Both the position numbers and the translations under genes were made by a program. The notes under the pieces are model-generated. The model was not told the DNA's origin. It worked only from the letters and a program-made list of their open reading frames with translations, and did not search any database. Below are positions 36,890 through 46,620 of a stretch of DNA of 64,000 bases, piece after piece. How positions within the stretch are numbered: position 1 is the stretch's first letter; each line of letters opens with the position of its first letter. Source of the stretch: Prado023 sp963706885. GTDB taxonomy: Bacteria > Actinomycetota > Actinomycetes > S36-B12 > CAIYMF01. The stretch is from positions 1 to 64,000 of the forward strand of contig CAVPNX010000009.1 in NCBI GenBank assembly GCA_963706885.1, read 5' to 3'.

Positions 36890-37111
36890 GGCACCCGATC
36901 ATCGCCTGCCGGGGGTGCGGCGGTCGCGTTGGGGGGTGTGCCGGGCAGGTGAACGTCAGGCAGTACGGGGCGCAGGGAGCATCAGTCCGGGGCGCTGCTG
37001 GTCGGGACCGCTGCCGTGAAGGGGCCAGGGGGCGTGCACCCCTGCCCAGTTGGAGCCGCAGGTCCCCTCATGGCGCGGCTGCCGCGGTCCCTTCCGGGCG
37101 GGCGGCGCGGA

Positions 37112-37117
37112 TATCCT
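37112..37117 (+). promoter_or_regulatory. Leaderless -10 box (TATCCT) of the ICMT-like gene
   Basis: TATCCT is followed by six bases and GTG 37124. It supports that start against the longer open frame from 37016. Confidence 0.5.
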
Positions 37118-37123
37118 TGGGTC

Positions 37124-37867
37124 GTGGGCATCACCCTGGAGCAGTGGACGCGACTGCGGACCTACCTGTCCGAGGACTTCCTCGGCGGCCCGCGCGTGCT
37201 GAAGATGAACTGGGTGATCAACTTCCAGAAGGGCGGCACGCTGCCGTTCGTGCTCGGCCTGATGGCGCTCACCGACACCTGGACCGTCACGGCCTGGACC
37301 TACCTCGCCCTGCACGGCAGCTACGGCCTGATCTGGCTGCTCAAGGACGTCGTCATGCCCGACGCGCGCTGGCAGACACGCATCACGTTCGGTGGGGCCT
37401 TCATGGCCTTCGCCACGGTCCTGGGCCCGTACTGGTTGGCACCGATCCTCCTCGTCGCCACCGACACCGAGCAGCCACTGTGGCTGCTGGCCTGCGCCAC
37501 CATCGCGTACGCCCTGGGCGTGGTCCTGATGATGGCCAGCGACGGGCAGAAGCACTTCACGTTGCAGTACAGGCGCGGCCTGATCACGACAGGGTGGTTC
37601 GCCAGAGTGCGCCACCCCAACTACCTCGGCGAGATGGTGCTCTACGCCTCGTTCGCGGTGGTGGCGGGGCACTGGATCCCGTGGCTGGTCCTGGCCTGGG
37701 TGTGGCTGGCGCTGTTCGTGCCGAACATGCTCGGCAAGGAGGCCAGCATGAGCCGGTACCCCGAGTGGGCCGCGTACAAGGCCCGCACCGGCATGCTGCT
37801 GCCGCGGCTGCGCCGGCCGCATGCGCCAGCCCCCGAGGACCAGCCGGTCTCGGCCGCGCGGTCGTAG
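37124..37867 (+). CDS. Isoprenylcysteine methyltransferase / steroid reductase-like membrane protein
   Basis: This 247-residue protein has about six transmembrane segments and a C-terminal catalytic-type region. HFTLQYRRGLITTGWFARVRHPNYLGEM is the R-H-P-N-Y-x-G-E signature of the ICMT/DUF1295 superfamily, and NMLGKEASMSRYPEWAAYK is the matching C-terminal segment. Such enzymes methylate or reduce small lipidic substrates at the membrane; the substrate here is unknown. GTG 37124 is chosen because the upstream extension is Pro/Gly junk and TATCCT stands 6 nt before it. It is followed by strong hairpins at 38.0 kb. Confidence 0.8.
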   Translation: MGITLEQWTRLRTYLSEDFLGGPRVLKMNWVINFQKGGTLPFVLGLMALTDTWTVTAWTYLALHGSYGLIWLLKDVVMPDARWQTRITFGGAFMAFATVLGPYWLAPILLVATDTEQPLWLLACATIAYALGVVLMMASDGQKHFTLQYRRGLITTGWFARVRHPNYLGEMVLYASFAVVAGHWIPWLVLAWVWLALFVPNMLGKEASMSRYPEWAAYKARTGMLLPRLRRPHAPAPEDQPVSAARS

Positions 37868-38247
37868 GTTCGGCCCAACCGGGGACGGCCGCTGGGGCTC
37901 ACGACAAGTCCGGGCCGTGGGGGCCTCCGTTCGGGGTCACGGCACCGGCAGGGGCCGCGGGGCCCTCCGCTGGGCGCTCCTGAGGATCCACGCACATGAA
38001 GTCGGCCATTTGAGCGCAGTGCGGATGGGCGGTTCCATCTCACGCACATGGAACCGCCCCAATCGACCGCACCGTGAGCCGGCAAACGGGCGGTTCTTTG
38101 TGCGCCTCCTGCAACGGCCCCGTCGACCCACCTGATTCGGCCGGGTTCGTGTGCGTGGCCAGCGGTCGGCCGTGACAGCTGCGACCTCGGCCCTGTGGTT
38201 GGGTCCCGATCGGTTGCGAAGGGACTGCACGTCTGTGGATCCGGATC
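37868..38247. other. 380-bp intergenic region holding the triple GGGCGGTTC element
   Basis: No gene is supported here on either strand. The only structure is the hairpin set at 38027-38097. A five-codon ATG-AAG-TCG-GCC-ATT-TGA reading just before it (37996) lacks a ribosome-binding site and is not called. Confidence 0.5.
38027..38097 (+). promoter_or_regulatory. Three-segment hairpin region with two exclusive foldings (attenuator-like or double terminator)
   Basis: Segment 1 (38027-38038, GGGCGGTTCCAT) pairs perfectly with segment 2 (38048-38059, ATGGAACCGCCC). Segment 3 (38088-38096, GGGCGGTTC, followed by TTTG) repeats nine bases of segment 1 and can pair with segment 2 instead (GAACCGCCC, 38051-38059). 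The 2:3 form carries the short T-rich tail. It lies 160 bp after the ICMT-like gene and about 150 bp before the -10 of the radical-SAM gene. Confidence 0.5.
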
Positions 38248-38253
38248 TACCCT
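38248..38253 (+). promoter_or_regulatory. Leaderless -10 box (TACCCT) of the radical-SAM operon
   Basis: TACCCT is followed by six bases and ATG 38260. No Shine-Dalgarno sequence precedes the ATG. Confidence 0.55.
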
Positions 38254-38259
38254 TGTCGG

Positions 38260-40242
38260 ATGCGTGAAACGTCAAGTCGCCCCAGCGCGCCCGTCTTCGA
38301 CCAGCTGGAGCGGGTGCTGCCCAGGGTGAGCAAGCCGGTGCAGTACATCGGCGGTGAGCTCAACGCGGCAGCCAAGGACTGGGACGCGGCCAGGGTTCGC
38401 TGGGCGCTCATGTACCCCGACGCCTACGAGGTCGGGCTGCCCAACCAGGGCGTGCAGATCCTCTACGAGGTCCTCAACGAGGCCGACGGGGTGCTGGCCC
38501 AGCGCAGCTACTCGGTGTGGCCCGATCTCGAGGCGCTCATGCGCGAGCAGGGGATCCCCGCGTTCACCGTCGACGGCCACCGGCCCCTGGGGGCGTTCGA
38601 CCTGCTCGGCGTCTCCTTCTCCACCGAGCTCGGCTACACCAACATGCTCACGAGCCTGGACCTCGCCGGCATCCCGCTGCTGGCCCACGAGCGCGGCGAC
38701 CATCACCCGCTCGTCGTGATGGGCGGCCACGCGGCGTTCAACCCCGAGCCCGTCGCGGACTTCGTCGACCTGGTCGTCCTCGGTGACGGCGAGGAGGCGG
38801 TGCTGGCCCTCAGCGAGCTGGTGAAGGCGTTCAAGGCCGAGCACCCCGGGTTCGGGGAGGTGGCCAACGGGACGTCCCTGCGCCAGGCGCTCCTCGAGCG
38901 GTTGGCTGCCAGCGGGGTTGTCTACGTCCCGGCGTTCTACGACGTGGAGTACCTGGCCGACGGCCGCATCGGCCGGGTCGTGCCCACCAACACGGCCGCC
39001 CCCTGGCGCGTTGCCAAGCACACCCTGATGGACCTCGACGAGTGGCCGTACCCGAAGAACCCGCTCGTGCCCCTGGCCGAGACCGTGCACGAGCGCCTGA
39101 GCGTGGAGATCTTCCGCGGGTGCACCCGCGGCTGCCGGTTCTGCCAGGCGGGGATGATCACCCGGCCGGTGCGCGAGCGCTCGACCGAGGTGCTCGGCGA
39201 GATGATCGAGAACGGCCTGCGCAAGACCGGCTTCGAGGAGGTCGGGATGCTCTCGCTGAGCAGCGCGGACCACTCGGAGATCGCCGAGCTCTCCAAGGGC
39301 CTGGCCGACCGGTACGAGTCCGAGCAGGTGGCGCTGTCCCTGCCGAGCACCCGCGTGGACGCGTTCAACATCGACCTGGCCAACGAGCTGTCGCGCAACG
39401 GCCGGCGCTCCGGGCTGACGTTCGCCCCCGAGGGCGGCAGCGAGCGGATGCGCCAGGTGATCAACAAGATGGTCACCGAGGAGGACCTGATCGCCACCGT
39501 CACCGCGGCCTACTCCGCGGGCTGGCGCCAGGTGAAGCTGTACTTCATGTGCGGCCTGCCGACCGAGACCGACGAGGACGTCCTGCAGATCGCCGAGCTC
39601 GCGAAGAACGTGATCAAGGCCGGACGTGAGGCGGCGGGCACCCGTGACATCCGGTGCACGGTGTCGATCGGCGGCTTCGTGCCCAAGCCGCACACGCCGT
39701 TCCAGTGGGCCGCGCAGCTCGACCATGAGAGCACCGACCGGCGCCTGCACGCCCTGCGTGATTCGATCCGCAACGACCGCAACTACGGCAGGGCCATCGG
39801 GTTCCGCTACCACGATGGCCGCCCCGGGATCGTCGAGGGGCTGCTGTCCCGTGGTGACCGCCGCGTCGGTCGGGTGATCCTCGAGGCCTGGCGCGACGGC
39901 GCCCGGTTCGACGGCTGGAGCGAGCACTTCTCGTTCGACCGCTGGATGGCCGCCGCCGAGCGTGCGCTGGCTGACGAGCCGGTGGACGTCGACTGGTACA
40001 CGACCCGTGAGCGTGCGCAGAACGAGGTCCTGCCCTGGGACCACCTGGACTCCGGCCTGGACCGTGACTGGCTGTGGCAGGACTGGGAGGACGCCCTGGC
40101 CGGGGGAGAGGTCGAGGACTGCCGCTGGACCCCGTGCTTCGACTGCGGGGTCTGTGACCACCTGGGCACGCAGATCCAGGTCGGACCGGGTGAGGCCGTT
40201 CTGCTGCCGCTGCCCGCGGTGCCCTCGCGGGTGGAGGCCTGA
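38260..40242 (+). CDS. TIGR03960-family B12-binding radical SAM protein
   Basis: This 660-residue protein has an N-terminal cobalamin-binding-like domain (YPDAYEVGLPNQGVQILYEVL) and VMGGHAAFNPEPVADFVDLV. The radical SAM core has the iron-sulphur motif at C288, C292 and C295 (FRGCTRGCRFCQAG). C-terminal Cys residues in DCRWTPCFDCGVCDHLG probably bind a further cluster. The family always stands beside a TIGR03936/DUF2344 protein in actinobacteria, as here, often upstream of rne. The reaction is not known; RNA or amino-acid modification is a guess. It overlaps the next gene by TGATG. Confidence 0.92.
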   Translation: MRETSSRPSAPVFDQLERVLPRVSKPVQYIGGELNAAAKDWDAARVRWALMYPDAYEVGLPNQGVQILYEVLNEADGVLAQRSYSVWPDLEALMREQGIPAFTVDGHRPLGAFDLLGVSFSTELGYTNMLTSLDLAGIPLLAHERGDHHPLVVMGGHAAFNPEPVADFVDLVVLGDGEEAVLALSELVKAFKAEHPGFGEVANGTSLRQALLERLAASGVVYVPAFYDVEYLADGRIGRVVPTNTAAPWRVAKHTLMDLDEWPYPKNPLVPLAETVHERLSVEIFRGCTRGCRFCQAGMITRPVRERSTEVLGEMIENGLRKTGFEEVGMLSLSSADHSEIAELSKGLADRYESEQVALSLPSTRVDAFNIDLANELSRNGRRSGLTFAPEGGSERMRQVINKMVTEEDLIATVTAAYSAGWRQVKLYFMCGLPTETDEDVLQIAELAKNVIKAGREAAGTRDIRCTVSIGGFVPKPHTPFQWAAQLDHESTDRRLHALRDSIRNDRNYGRAIGFRYHDGRPGIVEGLLSRGDRRVGRVILEAWRDGARFDGWSEHFSFDRWMAAAERALADEPVDVDWYTTRERAQNEVLPWDHLDSGLDRDWLWQDWEDALAGGEVEDCRWTPCFDCGVCDHLGTQIQVGPGEAVLLPLPAVPSRVEA

Positions 40243-40994
40243 TGGCCGCCAAGCGCACCCCCGACCGGGAGATCGTCCCCGCGGTGCAGAAGCTGCGGAT
40301 CCGCTACGCCAAGCGCGGACCGCTGCGCTTCTCCTCGCACCGCGACTTCCAGCGGGCCCTCGAGCGGGCCCTGCGCCGCGCCCGGGTGCCGATGGCCTAC
40401 TCGGCCGGGTTCTCCCCGCACCCGAAGGTCTCCTACGCCAACTCCGCCCCCACCGGGGCGGCCAGTGAGGCCGAGTACGTGGAGATCGGAGTGGTCCGGC
40501 GCTGTGACCCCGAGGCCCTGCGCGCCGAGCTCGACCAGGCCCTTCCCCCCGGTCTGGACATCCTCGAGGTCGTGGAGGCCCGCACGCCGGACCTGGTCAA
40601 CCGGCTCGAGGCCAGCCGGTGGCGCATCGAGGTCCCGGGGGCAGGCTCCGACGACCTGGCGCTGGCCTGGCGTCGGGTCACCGACGCCGAGGCCGTCCCG
40701 GTGCAGCGGATGATGAAGCAGGGCCTGCGGACCCTCGACCTGCGCCCGGCGCTGGTGGCCGGCGAGGTCAGCGACGCCGGTGGGCTCGGTGCCGTGCTGG
40801 AGGTCACCGTGGCCAACGTGGCCCCGACCGTCCGGCCCGCTGAGATCCTCGTCGCCCTCCACGAGGTCGGCGGGCTGACCGAGTCGGGCCCCGCGCGATC
40901 GACCCGGTTGGCGCAGGGGCCGCTGGGCTCCGACGGGCTCGTCGGTGACCCCCTCGCGGTGGATCGGGCTGCGGCGGTCGACGCGTCGGTGTAG
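40242..40994 (+). CDS. TIGR03936/DUF2344 radical-SAM-associated protein
   Basis: This 250-residue protein has KLRIRYAKRGPLRFSSHRDF and then RVPMAYSAGFSPHPKVSYAN, the core of DUF2344. It is the conserved partner of the preceding radical SAM enzyme and in some phyla is fused to it, so it likely binds the substrate or positions it. It starts at the ATG that overlaps the upstream stop codon. After its stop comes the 340-bp leader of rne. Confidence 0.92.
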   Translation: MAAKRTPDREIVPAVQKLRIRYAKRGPLRFSSHRDFQRALERALRRARVPMAYSAGFSPHPKVSYANSAPTGAASEAEYVEIGVVRRCDPEALRAELDQALPPGLDILEVVEARTPDLVNRLEASRWRIEVPGAGSDDLALAWRRVTDAEAVPVQRMMKQGLRTLDLRPALVAGEVSDAGGLGAVLEVTVANVAPTVRPAEILVALHEVGGLTESGPARSTRLAQGPLGSDGLVGDPLAVDRAAAVDASV

Positions 40995-41335
40995 CCGGCA
41001 CCGACCGCAAGGTGCGCGCCGGGGGAACCCTCCTGTGGCATAATCCGCCCTAGTCGCCCCGTCCATCGGAGCGACCCGCGTTCGATGCGTCGCACCGTTC
41101 ACCCTCTACGTGCTGCCCCGTGCTGGCACAGGGAGTGATCAGGCCGCGACCGGCTGTGGGCGAGTTCCGCCACCAGTCGGGCCCGTTGACATCGCGGAGC
41201 CCAAGGTCGACGCACGCACCACGTGCGCACCGCGGGCCGAACACAAGGCTTCGCCGGAACGTGCACGCACTTTCCGGCCATACGTAGGGCACGGCGTGGC
41301 GGTCCCCGTTGCGTGGTACCCGTGAGGAGACCGCC
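40995..41335 (+). promoter_or_regulatory. Long leader region of rne
   Basis: These 341 bp contain no gene. CATAAT at 41039-41044 resembles a -10 box, which would give a transcript leader of about 285 nt. Within it GCCGGAA (41253-41259) pairs with TTCCGGC (41272-41278), a 7-bp stem, shortly before GTGAGGAG, the ribosome-binding site of ATG 41336. Long structured leaders are a known autoregulation device for RNase E in other bacteria; here it is only a possibility. Confidence 0.4.
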
Positions 41336-44204
41336 ATGGTCGACGATCAGGATCAGCAGTTCGGCAACGAAGCACCGACCGACGCTGAGGCGCCCGCCGC
41401 CCCACCCCGACGCCGCCGTCGCGCGGCCAGCCGGCCCGCGGGTCCGCCGGTGATCCCGGACAGCGACCAGGCCGAGCTGTTCGCGGCCCCCGCAGTGGGC
41501 GAGGGCGCGGGCGAGGGCGCCCCCGAGGCGGAGCCTGTTGCGGAAGCTGAGGTCGAGTCGAGGCCGAGGGTGACGTCGAGCCCGACGCCGCTGAGGACGC
41601 CGACGCCGAGGGCGACAGGGCGCCGAGCCGCCGACGCAGCAGCCCGCCGACGAGCGTGACGCGATCGACGCGCACTTCGTCCCGGCGCCACCGGCCGCCA
41701 CCACCGCGCGGCGCCCCCGGCGCGCGACCCGCGGGGTCACGACGGTCGACTTCTCCGCCGAGCCCCAGCCGGAGGCGACCCCCGTGGTTGCGCCGGCCGA
41801 GGTCCCGGTGGTCGCGGTGTTCCAGCCGCCGGACGAGACCAAGGCGGTGCGCCGCCGCCGACGCCCCGCCGCGCAGGACGCCGCCGACGCTGCCCCAGAT
41901 GCCGAGTCAGCCGAGGTGCCAGACGCGGGAACGGCGGACTCGGGCACCGACTCGGGTGCCGACAGCGGTTCCGACGCCGACGATCGCGACGAGTCCGGCG
42001 CCAGCGAGCGTGACGACGAGCGTGAGGACGAGGGCGCGCCGCGCCGCCGGCGCCGCCGTGGCGGACGTCGTCGCCGCCGTCCTGGCTCCGGAACCGGTGA
42101 GGACAACGGCTCGACCGACGACGAGGGTGGCGACGAGGACGGTGACCGTGCCCAGCGCGGTGCCGGCTCGCGCTCGACGGGACGGTCCGAGGATGACTCC
42201 GAGGGCGACGGCTCCGAGGACTCCGAGGACTCCGAGGGCGAGGACGAGGGTGGCGAGGGTGCGGAGTCCTCGAGCGCCCGTCGTCGGCGCCGCCGGCGCC
42301 GTCGTGCCGGCGTTGCCGAGGAGATGGAGGACCTGTCCTCCGAGGATCCGCCCAACACCGTGGTCAAGGTCCGGGAGGGCCGCCGTCCCAAGGACGAGAT
42401 CACGTCCGTGCGCGGCAGCACGCGCATCGAGGCCAAGAAGCAGCGTCGACGTGACGGTCGGGAGGCTGGGCGCCGGCGTGCCCCGATCCTGACCGAGGCG
42501 GAGTTCCTCGCCCGGCGCGAGGCGGTCAACCGCGTGATGTGCGTGCGGGAGCACGGCGACCGCACCCAGATCGCCGTCCTCGAGGACGGCATCCTCGTCG
42601 AGCACTACGTCAACCGCGCGGAGTCCTCCTCGATGGTGGGCAACGTGTACCTGGGCAAGGTGCAGAACGTGCTGCCCTCGATGGAGGCGGCGTTCGTCGA
42701 CATCGGCCGGGGCCGCAACGCCGTGCTCTACGCCGGCGAGGTCAACTGGGAGGCCGCCGGGCTCGAGGGCCAGCCCAAGCGGATCGAGCTGGCGCTGAAG
42801 TCCGGCGACCCCGTGCTCGTGCAGGTCACCAAGGACCCGATCGGGCACAAGGGGGCGCGGCTGACCAGCCAGATCTCCCTGCCGGGGCGGTTCCTGGTCT
42901 ACGTGCCCGAGGGCTCGATGACCGGCATCTCCCGCAAGCTGCCCGACACCGAGCGCTCGCGGCTCAAGGGCATCCTCAAGGACATCGTGCCCGAGGGCGC
43001 CGGAGTCATCGTGCGCACAGCCGCCGAGGGGGCCACCGAGGAGCAGCTCACCTCAGACGTGACCCGCCTGGCCGCGCAGTGGGCCGACATCACCAAGAAG
43101 GCCAAGTCCGCGTCCCCGCCCTCCCTGCTCTACGGCGAGCCGGACCTGGCCATCAAGGTCGTCCGCGACATCTTCAACGAGGACTTCACCACGTTGCTGG
43201 TGCAGGGCGACAGCACCTGGCAGACGCTGCGCGACTACATCGGCTGGGTCGCCCCCGACCTGATGGCCAAGCTGGAGAAGTGGGTCGAGCCCACCGACCT
43301 GTACGCCGCGCACCGGATCGACGAGCAGCTGGCCAAGGCGCTGGACCGCAAGGTGTGGCTGCCCTCGGGCGGCTCGCTGGTGATCGATCGCACCGAGGCG
43401 ATGACCGTGGTCGACGTCAACACCGGCAAGTTCACCGGCCAGGGCGGCAACCTCGAGGAGACCGTCACCAAGAACAACCTCGAGGCCGCCGAGGAGATCG
43501 TGCGCCAGCTGCGGCTGCGCGACATCGGCGGGATCATCGTCGTGGACTTCATCGACATGGTCCTCGAGAGCAACCGGGACCTGGTGCTGCGCCGTCTGGT
43601 GGAGTGCCTGGGCCGCGACCGGACCAAGCACCAGGTCGCCGAGGTCACCTCCCTCGGGCTGGTGCAGATGACCCGCAAGCGGATCGGCCAGGGCCTGCTC
43701 GAGGTCTTCTCGACGCAGTGCGAGCACTGTGCGGGTCGTGGGCACCTGGTGTCCTCCGAGCCCGTCGGGGTCGACCAGCAGCCCGCGGAGGAGTCCAACA
43801 ACCGCCGTGAGCGGGGCGGGCGCCGTGCGGCCAAGCAGGTGCCCCCGGTCGTGCTGGGGGGCAAGCAGACGGGCAAGACCCCGCCGCCGCCGAGGTTCGA
43901 CGAGCACGGGCATCCCGTGCACGACGAGCACGACGGGCACGGCGATCAGGAGCAACCCGGCGACGGCGCGATCGCTGGGACGGCCGAGGTGGCCGATCCC
44001 GGTGCGAGTGCCGAACCCGCATCCGGCGAGGAGGCTCCCGACCACGGACCAGGCCCCGGACCAGGACCAGGCTCCCGACCACGACCAGGACCGCGGATCA
44101 GCGACCCGGCTCACGACCAGGACCCGGCTCAGGACCAGGCCCCGGACCACGACCGGCTGCGGATCAGCACACCGAGGAGCCTCGCCCCCGCGGACGCGGT
44201 TTGA
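41336..44204 (+). CDS. rne: Ribonuclease E/G (two frame breaks in the N-terminal low-complexity part)
   Basis: From ATG 41336 the frame reads MVDDQDQQFGNEAPTD, then RRRRRAASRPAGPPVIPD, typical of actinobacterial RNase E. Breaks near 41551-41562 and 41600-41640 (two single missing bases) move it to the main frame, open from about 41640. Acidic and Arg-rich disordered segments follow. The catalytic core has the S1 domain (NVYLGKVQNVLPSMEAAFVD), the DNase I-like region with VVDVNTGKFTGQGG and IVVDFIDM, and the zinc-link TQCEHCAGRG. The tail is disordered, rich in Gly/Pro/Asp. It cuts mRNA and rRNA precursors. Without the breaks a GTG at 41784 would be the start, but the matching N-terminus argues for 41336. 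Confidence 0.93.
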
Positions 44205-44224
44205 CCGTTTGCCCGTCGGCTCCG

Positions 44225-44230
44225 TACCCT
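44225..44230 (+). promoter_or_regulatory. Possible -10 box (TACCCT) of rplU-rpmA
   Basis: TACCCT lies about 90 bp before the rplU GTG and 20 bp after the rne stop, leaving a leader of about 80 nt. It would allow transcription of the ribosomal genes apart from rne. Confidence 0.4.
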
Positions 44231-44317
44231 AGAACCCTGGCGCGCGAGCGCCGCACGCATGTGCGTGCCCGTCTTCCGGGTGCGTCCAGCCCCGAAACAA
44301 TCTCAGGAGTGCCACCC

Positions 44318-44632
44318 GTGTACGCCATTGTCCGCTCCGGCGGCCGCCAGGAGAAGGTCGCCGTCGGCGACGTCATCGAGACCGATCGCGTGTCCGCCGA
44401 GCTCGGCGACAACGTGGTGCTGCCCGCGCTGCTGCTCGTGGACGGGGCCACCGTGACCTCGGACTCCGAGACGCTGGCCGGCGTGACGGTGTCCGCCGAG
44501 GTCCTCGCGCACACCAAGGGCCCGAAGATCGACATCCTCAAGTACAAGAACAAGACCGGCTACCGCAAGCGCCAGGGCCACCGTCAGGCCCTGACCCAGC
44601 TGCGCGTCACCGGCATCGAGAGCGGGAAGTGA
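44318..44632 (+). CDS. rplU: 50S ribosomal protein L21
   Basis: This 104-residue protein reads YAIVRSGGRQEKVAVGDVIE and ends with the L21 signature YKNKTGYRKRQGHRQALTQL. It binds 23S rRNA in the large subunit. GTG 44318 follows AGGAG by 8 nt; the longer frame from 44201 is not used. It stands four bases before rpmA, the invariable L21-L27-Obg order. Confidence 0.97.
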   Translation: MYAIVRSGGRQEKVAVGDVIETDRVSAELGDNVVLPALLLVDGATVTSDSETLAGVTVSAEVLAHTKGPKIDILKYKNKTGYRKRQGHRQALTQLRVTGIESGK

Positions 44633-44636
44633 CCTC

Positions 44637-44897
44637 ATGGCTCATAAGAAGGGTGCATCCAGCACGCGCAACGGGCGCGACTCGAACGCCCAGCGCCTCG
44701 GCGTGAAGCGCTTCGGTGGCCAGGTCGTCAAGGCCGGCGAGATCATCATCCGCCAGCGTGGCACGCACTTCCACCCCGGTCAGAACGTCGGCCGTGGTGG
44801 TGACGACACGCTGTTCGCCCTCGCCCCGGGCGCCGTCCAGTTCGGCACCGCGCGTGGTCGTCGCGTCATCAACATCGTCGAGGTTCCGGCTGGCTGA
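44637..44897 (+). CDS. rpmA: 50S ribosomal protein L27
   Basis: This 86-residue protein starts MAHKKGASSTRNGRDSNAQR and contains GVKRFGGQVVKAGEIIIRQR, the L27 signature. Its N-terminus reaches the peptidyl-transferase centre. There is no N-terminal extension of the cleaved Firmicutes type. It follows rplU and ends at a hairpin. Confidence 0.98.
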   Translation: MAHKKGASSTRNGRDSNAQRLGVKRFGGQVVKAGEIIIRQRGTHFHPGQNVGRGGDDTLFALAPGAVQFGTARGRRVINIVEVPAG

Positions 44898-44914
44898 GGC
44901 CGGACCACTTCAGC

Positions 44915-44942
44915 GGAGGCGGGCCCGGTTGGGCTCGCCTCC
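44915..44942 (+). terminator. Hairpin after rpmA
   Basis: GGAGGCG (44915-44921) pairs with CGCCTCC (44936-44942) and is followed by TGCTGTTT. It lies 18 bp after the stop and separates rplU-rpmA from obgE. Confidence 0.6.
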
Positions 44943-45078
44943 TGCTGTTTCCAGCACCCGCTTCCACCCCGTTCCCCCTCCCGTTCCTGGCTCACCCTCC
45001 CCGAATTCCGGGAGGATGGCGCCAATGCGGGAGGGTGGGCATCTGGGGAGGGCGCACCGATCACGAGAGGAGCAGCCC

Positions 45079-46620
45079 ATGGCGACATTCGTCGACCAGG
45101 TGGTGATCCACGCCACCGCCGGCAACGGCGGGCATGGGTGTGCCTCCGTGCACTCGGAGAAGTTCAAGCCGCTCGGCGGCCCGGACGGCGGCAACGGGGG
45201 CCGCGGCGGGGATGTCATCCTGCTGGCCGACCAGGGGACGCCCAGCCTGCTGGAGTACCACCACTCCCCGCACCGGCGTGCGACCAACGGCGTCCCGGGG
45301 CAGGGCGGGCACCGCAACGGTGCCAACGGCTCGGACGTCGTGCTCCCGGTCCCGGTCGGGACCGTGATCAGCGTGGACGGCGAGGTCCTGGCGGACCTGC
45401 CGGTGGCCGGCGCCTCCGTCGTGATCGCCCGTGGTGGTCGTGGTGGCCTGGGCAACGCGGCACTGGCCTCGGCCCGGCGCAAGGCCCCGGGCTTCGCCCT
45501 GCTCGGCGAGCCGGGGGAGGAGGTCACGGTCACCCTCGAGCTGAAGACCGTGGCCGACATCGGCCTGGTCGGCTTCCCGAGCGCGGGCAAGTCGTCGCTG
45601 ATCGCCGCGATGTCCTCAGCACGCCCCAAGATCGCCGACTACCCGTTCACGACGCTGGTGCCGAACCTCGGGGTGGTCACGGCGGGCTCGACGGTGTTCA
45701 CGGTCGCCGACGTCCCCGGGCTGATCCCGGGCGCCTCGCAGGGCAAGGGCCTGGGCCTGGAGTTCCTGCGCCATGTCGAGCGCTGCGCCGCGCTGGTCCA
45801 TGTCCTGGACTGCGCGACCCTGGAGCCCGACCGCGACCCGCTCAGCGATCTGGACGCGATCGAGGCGGAGCTGTCCGAGTACGGCGGGCTGGCCGGCCGG
45901 CCACGCCTGGTCGTGCTCAACAAGATCGACGTCCCCGAGGCCAGGGAGCTCGCCGAGATGGTGCGCGAGGACCTCGAGGCGCGGGGCCTGGCGGTGTTCC
46001 TGGTGTCCGCGGTCTCCCACGAGGGCCTGCGCGCGCTGTCGTTCGCGATGGGACGCATCGTCGCCGAGCAGCGTGCCGCGACCGCGCAGCCGGTGGCCGA
46101 GCGGATCGTCATCACGCCCAAGGCGGTCGACGACGCCGGCTACGAGGTCCTCCGCGAGGGCGAGGCGTTCCGGGTTCGCGGCGGACGCCCTGAGCGCTGG
46201 ATCCGCCAGACGGACTTCTCCAATGACGAGGCCGTGGGCTACCTGGCCGATCGGCTGGCCCGACTGGGCATCGAGGACGACCTCGTGCGCCTCGGTGCGA
46301 AGCCGGGGGACGAGGTGCGCATCGGCCCCGAGGACAACGCCGTCGTGTTCGACTGGGAGCCGACCGTCCGGGGCGCCCGGCCCGGACCGCGCGGGCAGGA
46401 CCAGCGGATCCTGGCCCCCGAGGCCCGCCAGCACGGTCGGACCCGGGCGCAGCTCGAGGAGGGGGAGGAGCCCGAGGCCGACTGGGCCCCGGACCCCGTG
46501 GACGAGAGCCCGGCCACCCACCGCCGGCGGGCGTCGGCAGCGCCACCAGCACCGGCGTCGGGCGGCTCCGAGCCGACCGTTCCTGCCGACACCACCGACC
46601 TGGGGGAGGTCCGGTCCTGA
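45079..46620 (+). CDS. obgE: GTPase ObgE/CgtA
   Basis: This 513-residue protein has the glycine-rich Obg domain (1-160: GNGGHGCASVHSEKFKPLGG and repeated Gly triplets). The GTPase domain follows with G1 GFPSAGKSSL near 165, DVPGLIPGASQGKG and NKID. A C-terminal OCT domain (about 330-420) and a disordered acidic and Pro-rich tail end it. It acts in 50S assembly and stress control. ATG 45079 is preceded by GAGAGGAG; the long upstream frame is rejected. It overlaps proB by TGATG. Confidence 0.97.
   Translation: MATFVDQVVIHATAGNGGHGCASVHSEKFKPLGGPDGGNGGRGGDVILLADQGTPSLLEYHHSPHRRATNGVPGQGGHRNGANGSDVVLPVPVGTVISVDGEVLADLPVAGASVVIARGGRGGLGNAALASARRKAPGFALLGEPGEEVTVTLELKTVADIGLVGFPSAGKSSLIAAMSSARPKIADYPFTTLVPNLGVVTAGSTVFTVADVPGLIPGASQGKGLGLEFLRHVERCAALVHVLDCATLEPDRDPLSDLDAIEAELSEYGGLAGRPRLVVLNKIDVPEARELAEMVREDLEARGLAVFLVSAVSHEGLRALSFAMGRIVAEQRAATAQPVAERIVITPKAVDDAGYEVLREGEAFRVRGGRPERWIRQTDFSNDEAVGYLADRLARLGIEDDLVRLGAKPGDEVRIGPEDNAVVFDWEPTVRGARPGPRGQDQRILAPEARQHGRTRAQLEEGEEPEADWAPDPVDESPATHRRRASAAPPAPASGGSEPTVPADTTDLGEVRS

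Noticed and set aside
43053..44150. A 365-residue minus-strand frame across the end of rne
   Set aside because: It is antisense to conserved RNase E motifs and lacks any start signal or recognisable domain.
44030..44204. A further frame break in the C-terminal tail of rne
   Set aside because: Another frame also gives an Asp/Gln-rich reading, but the tail is low in complexity and has no conserved residue to decide the question.
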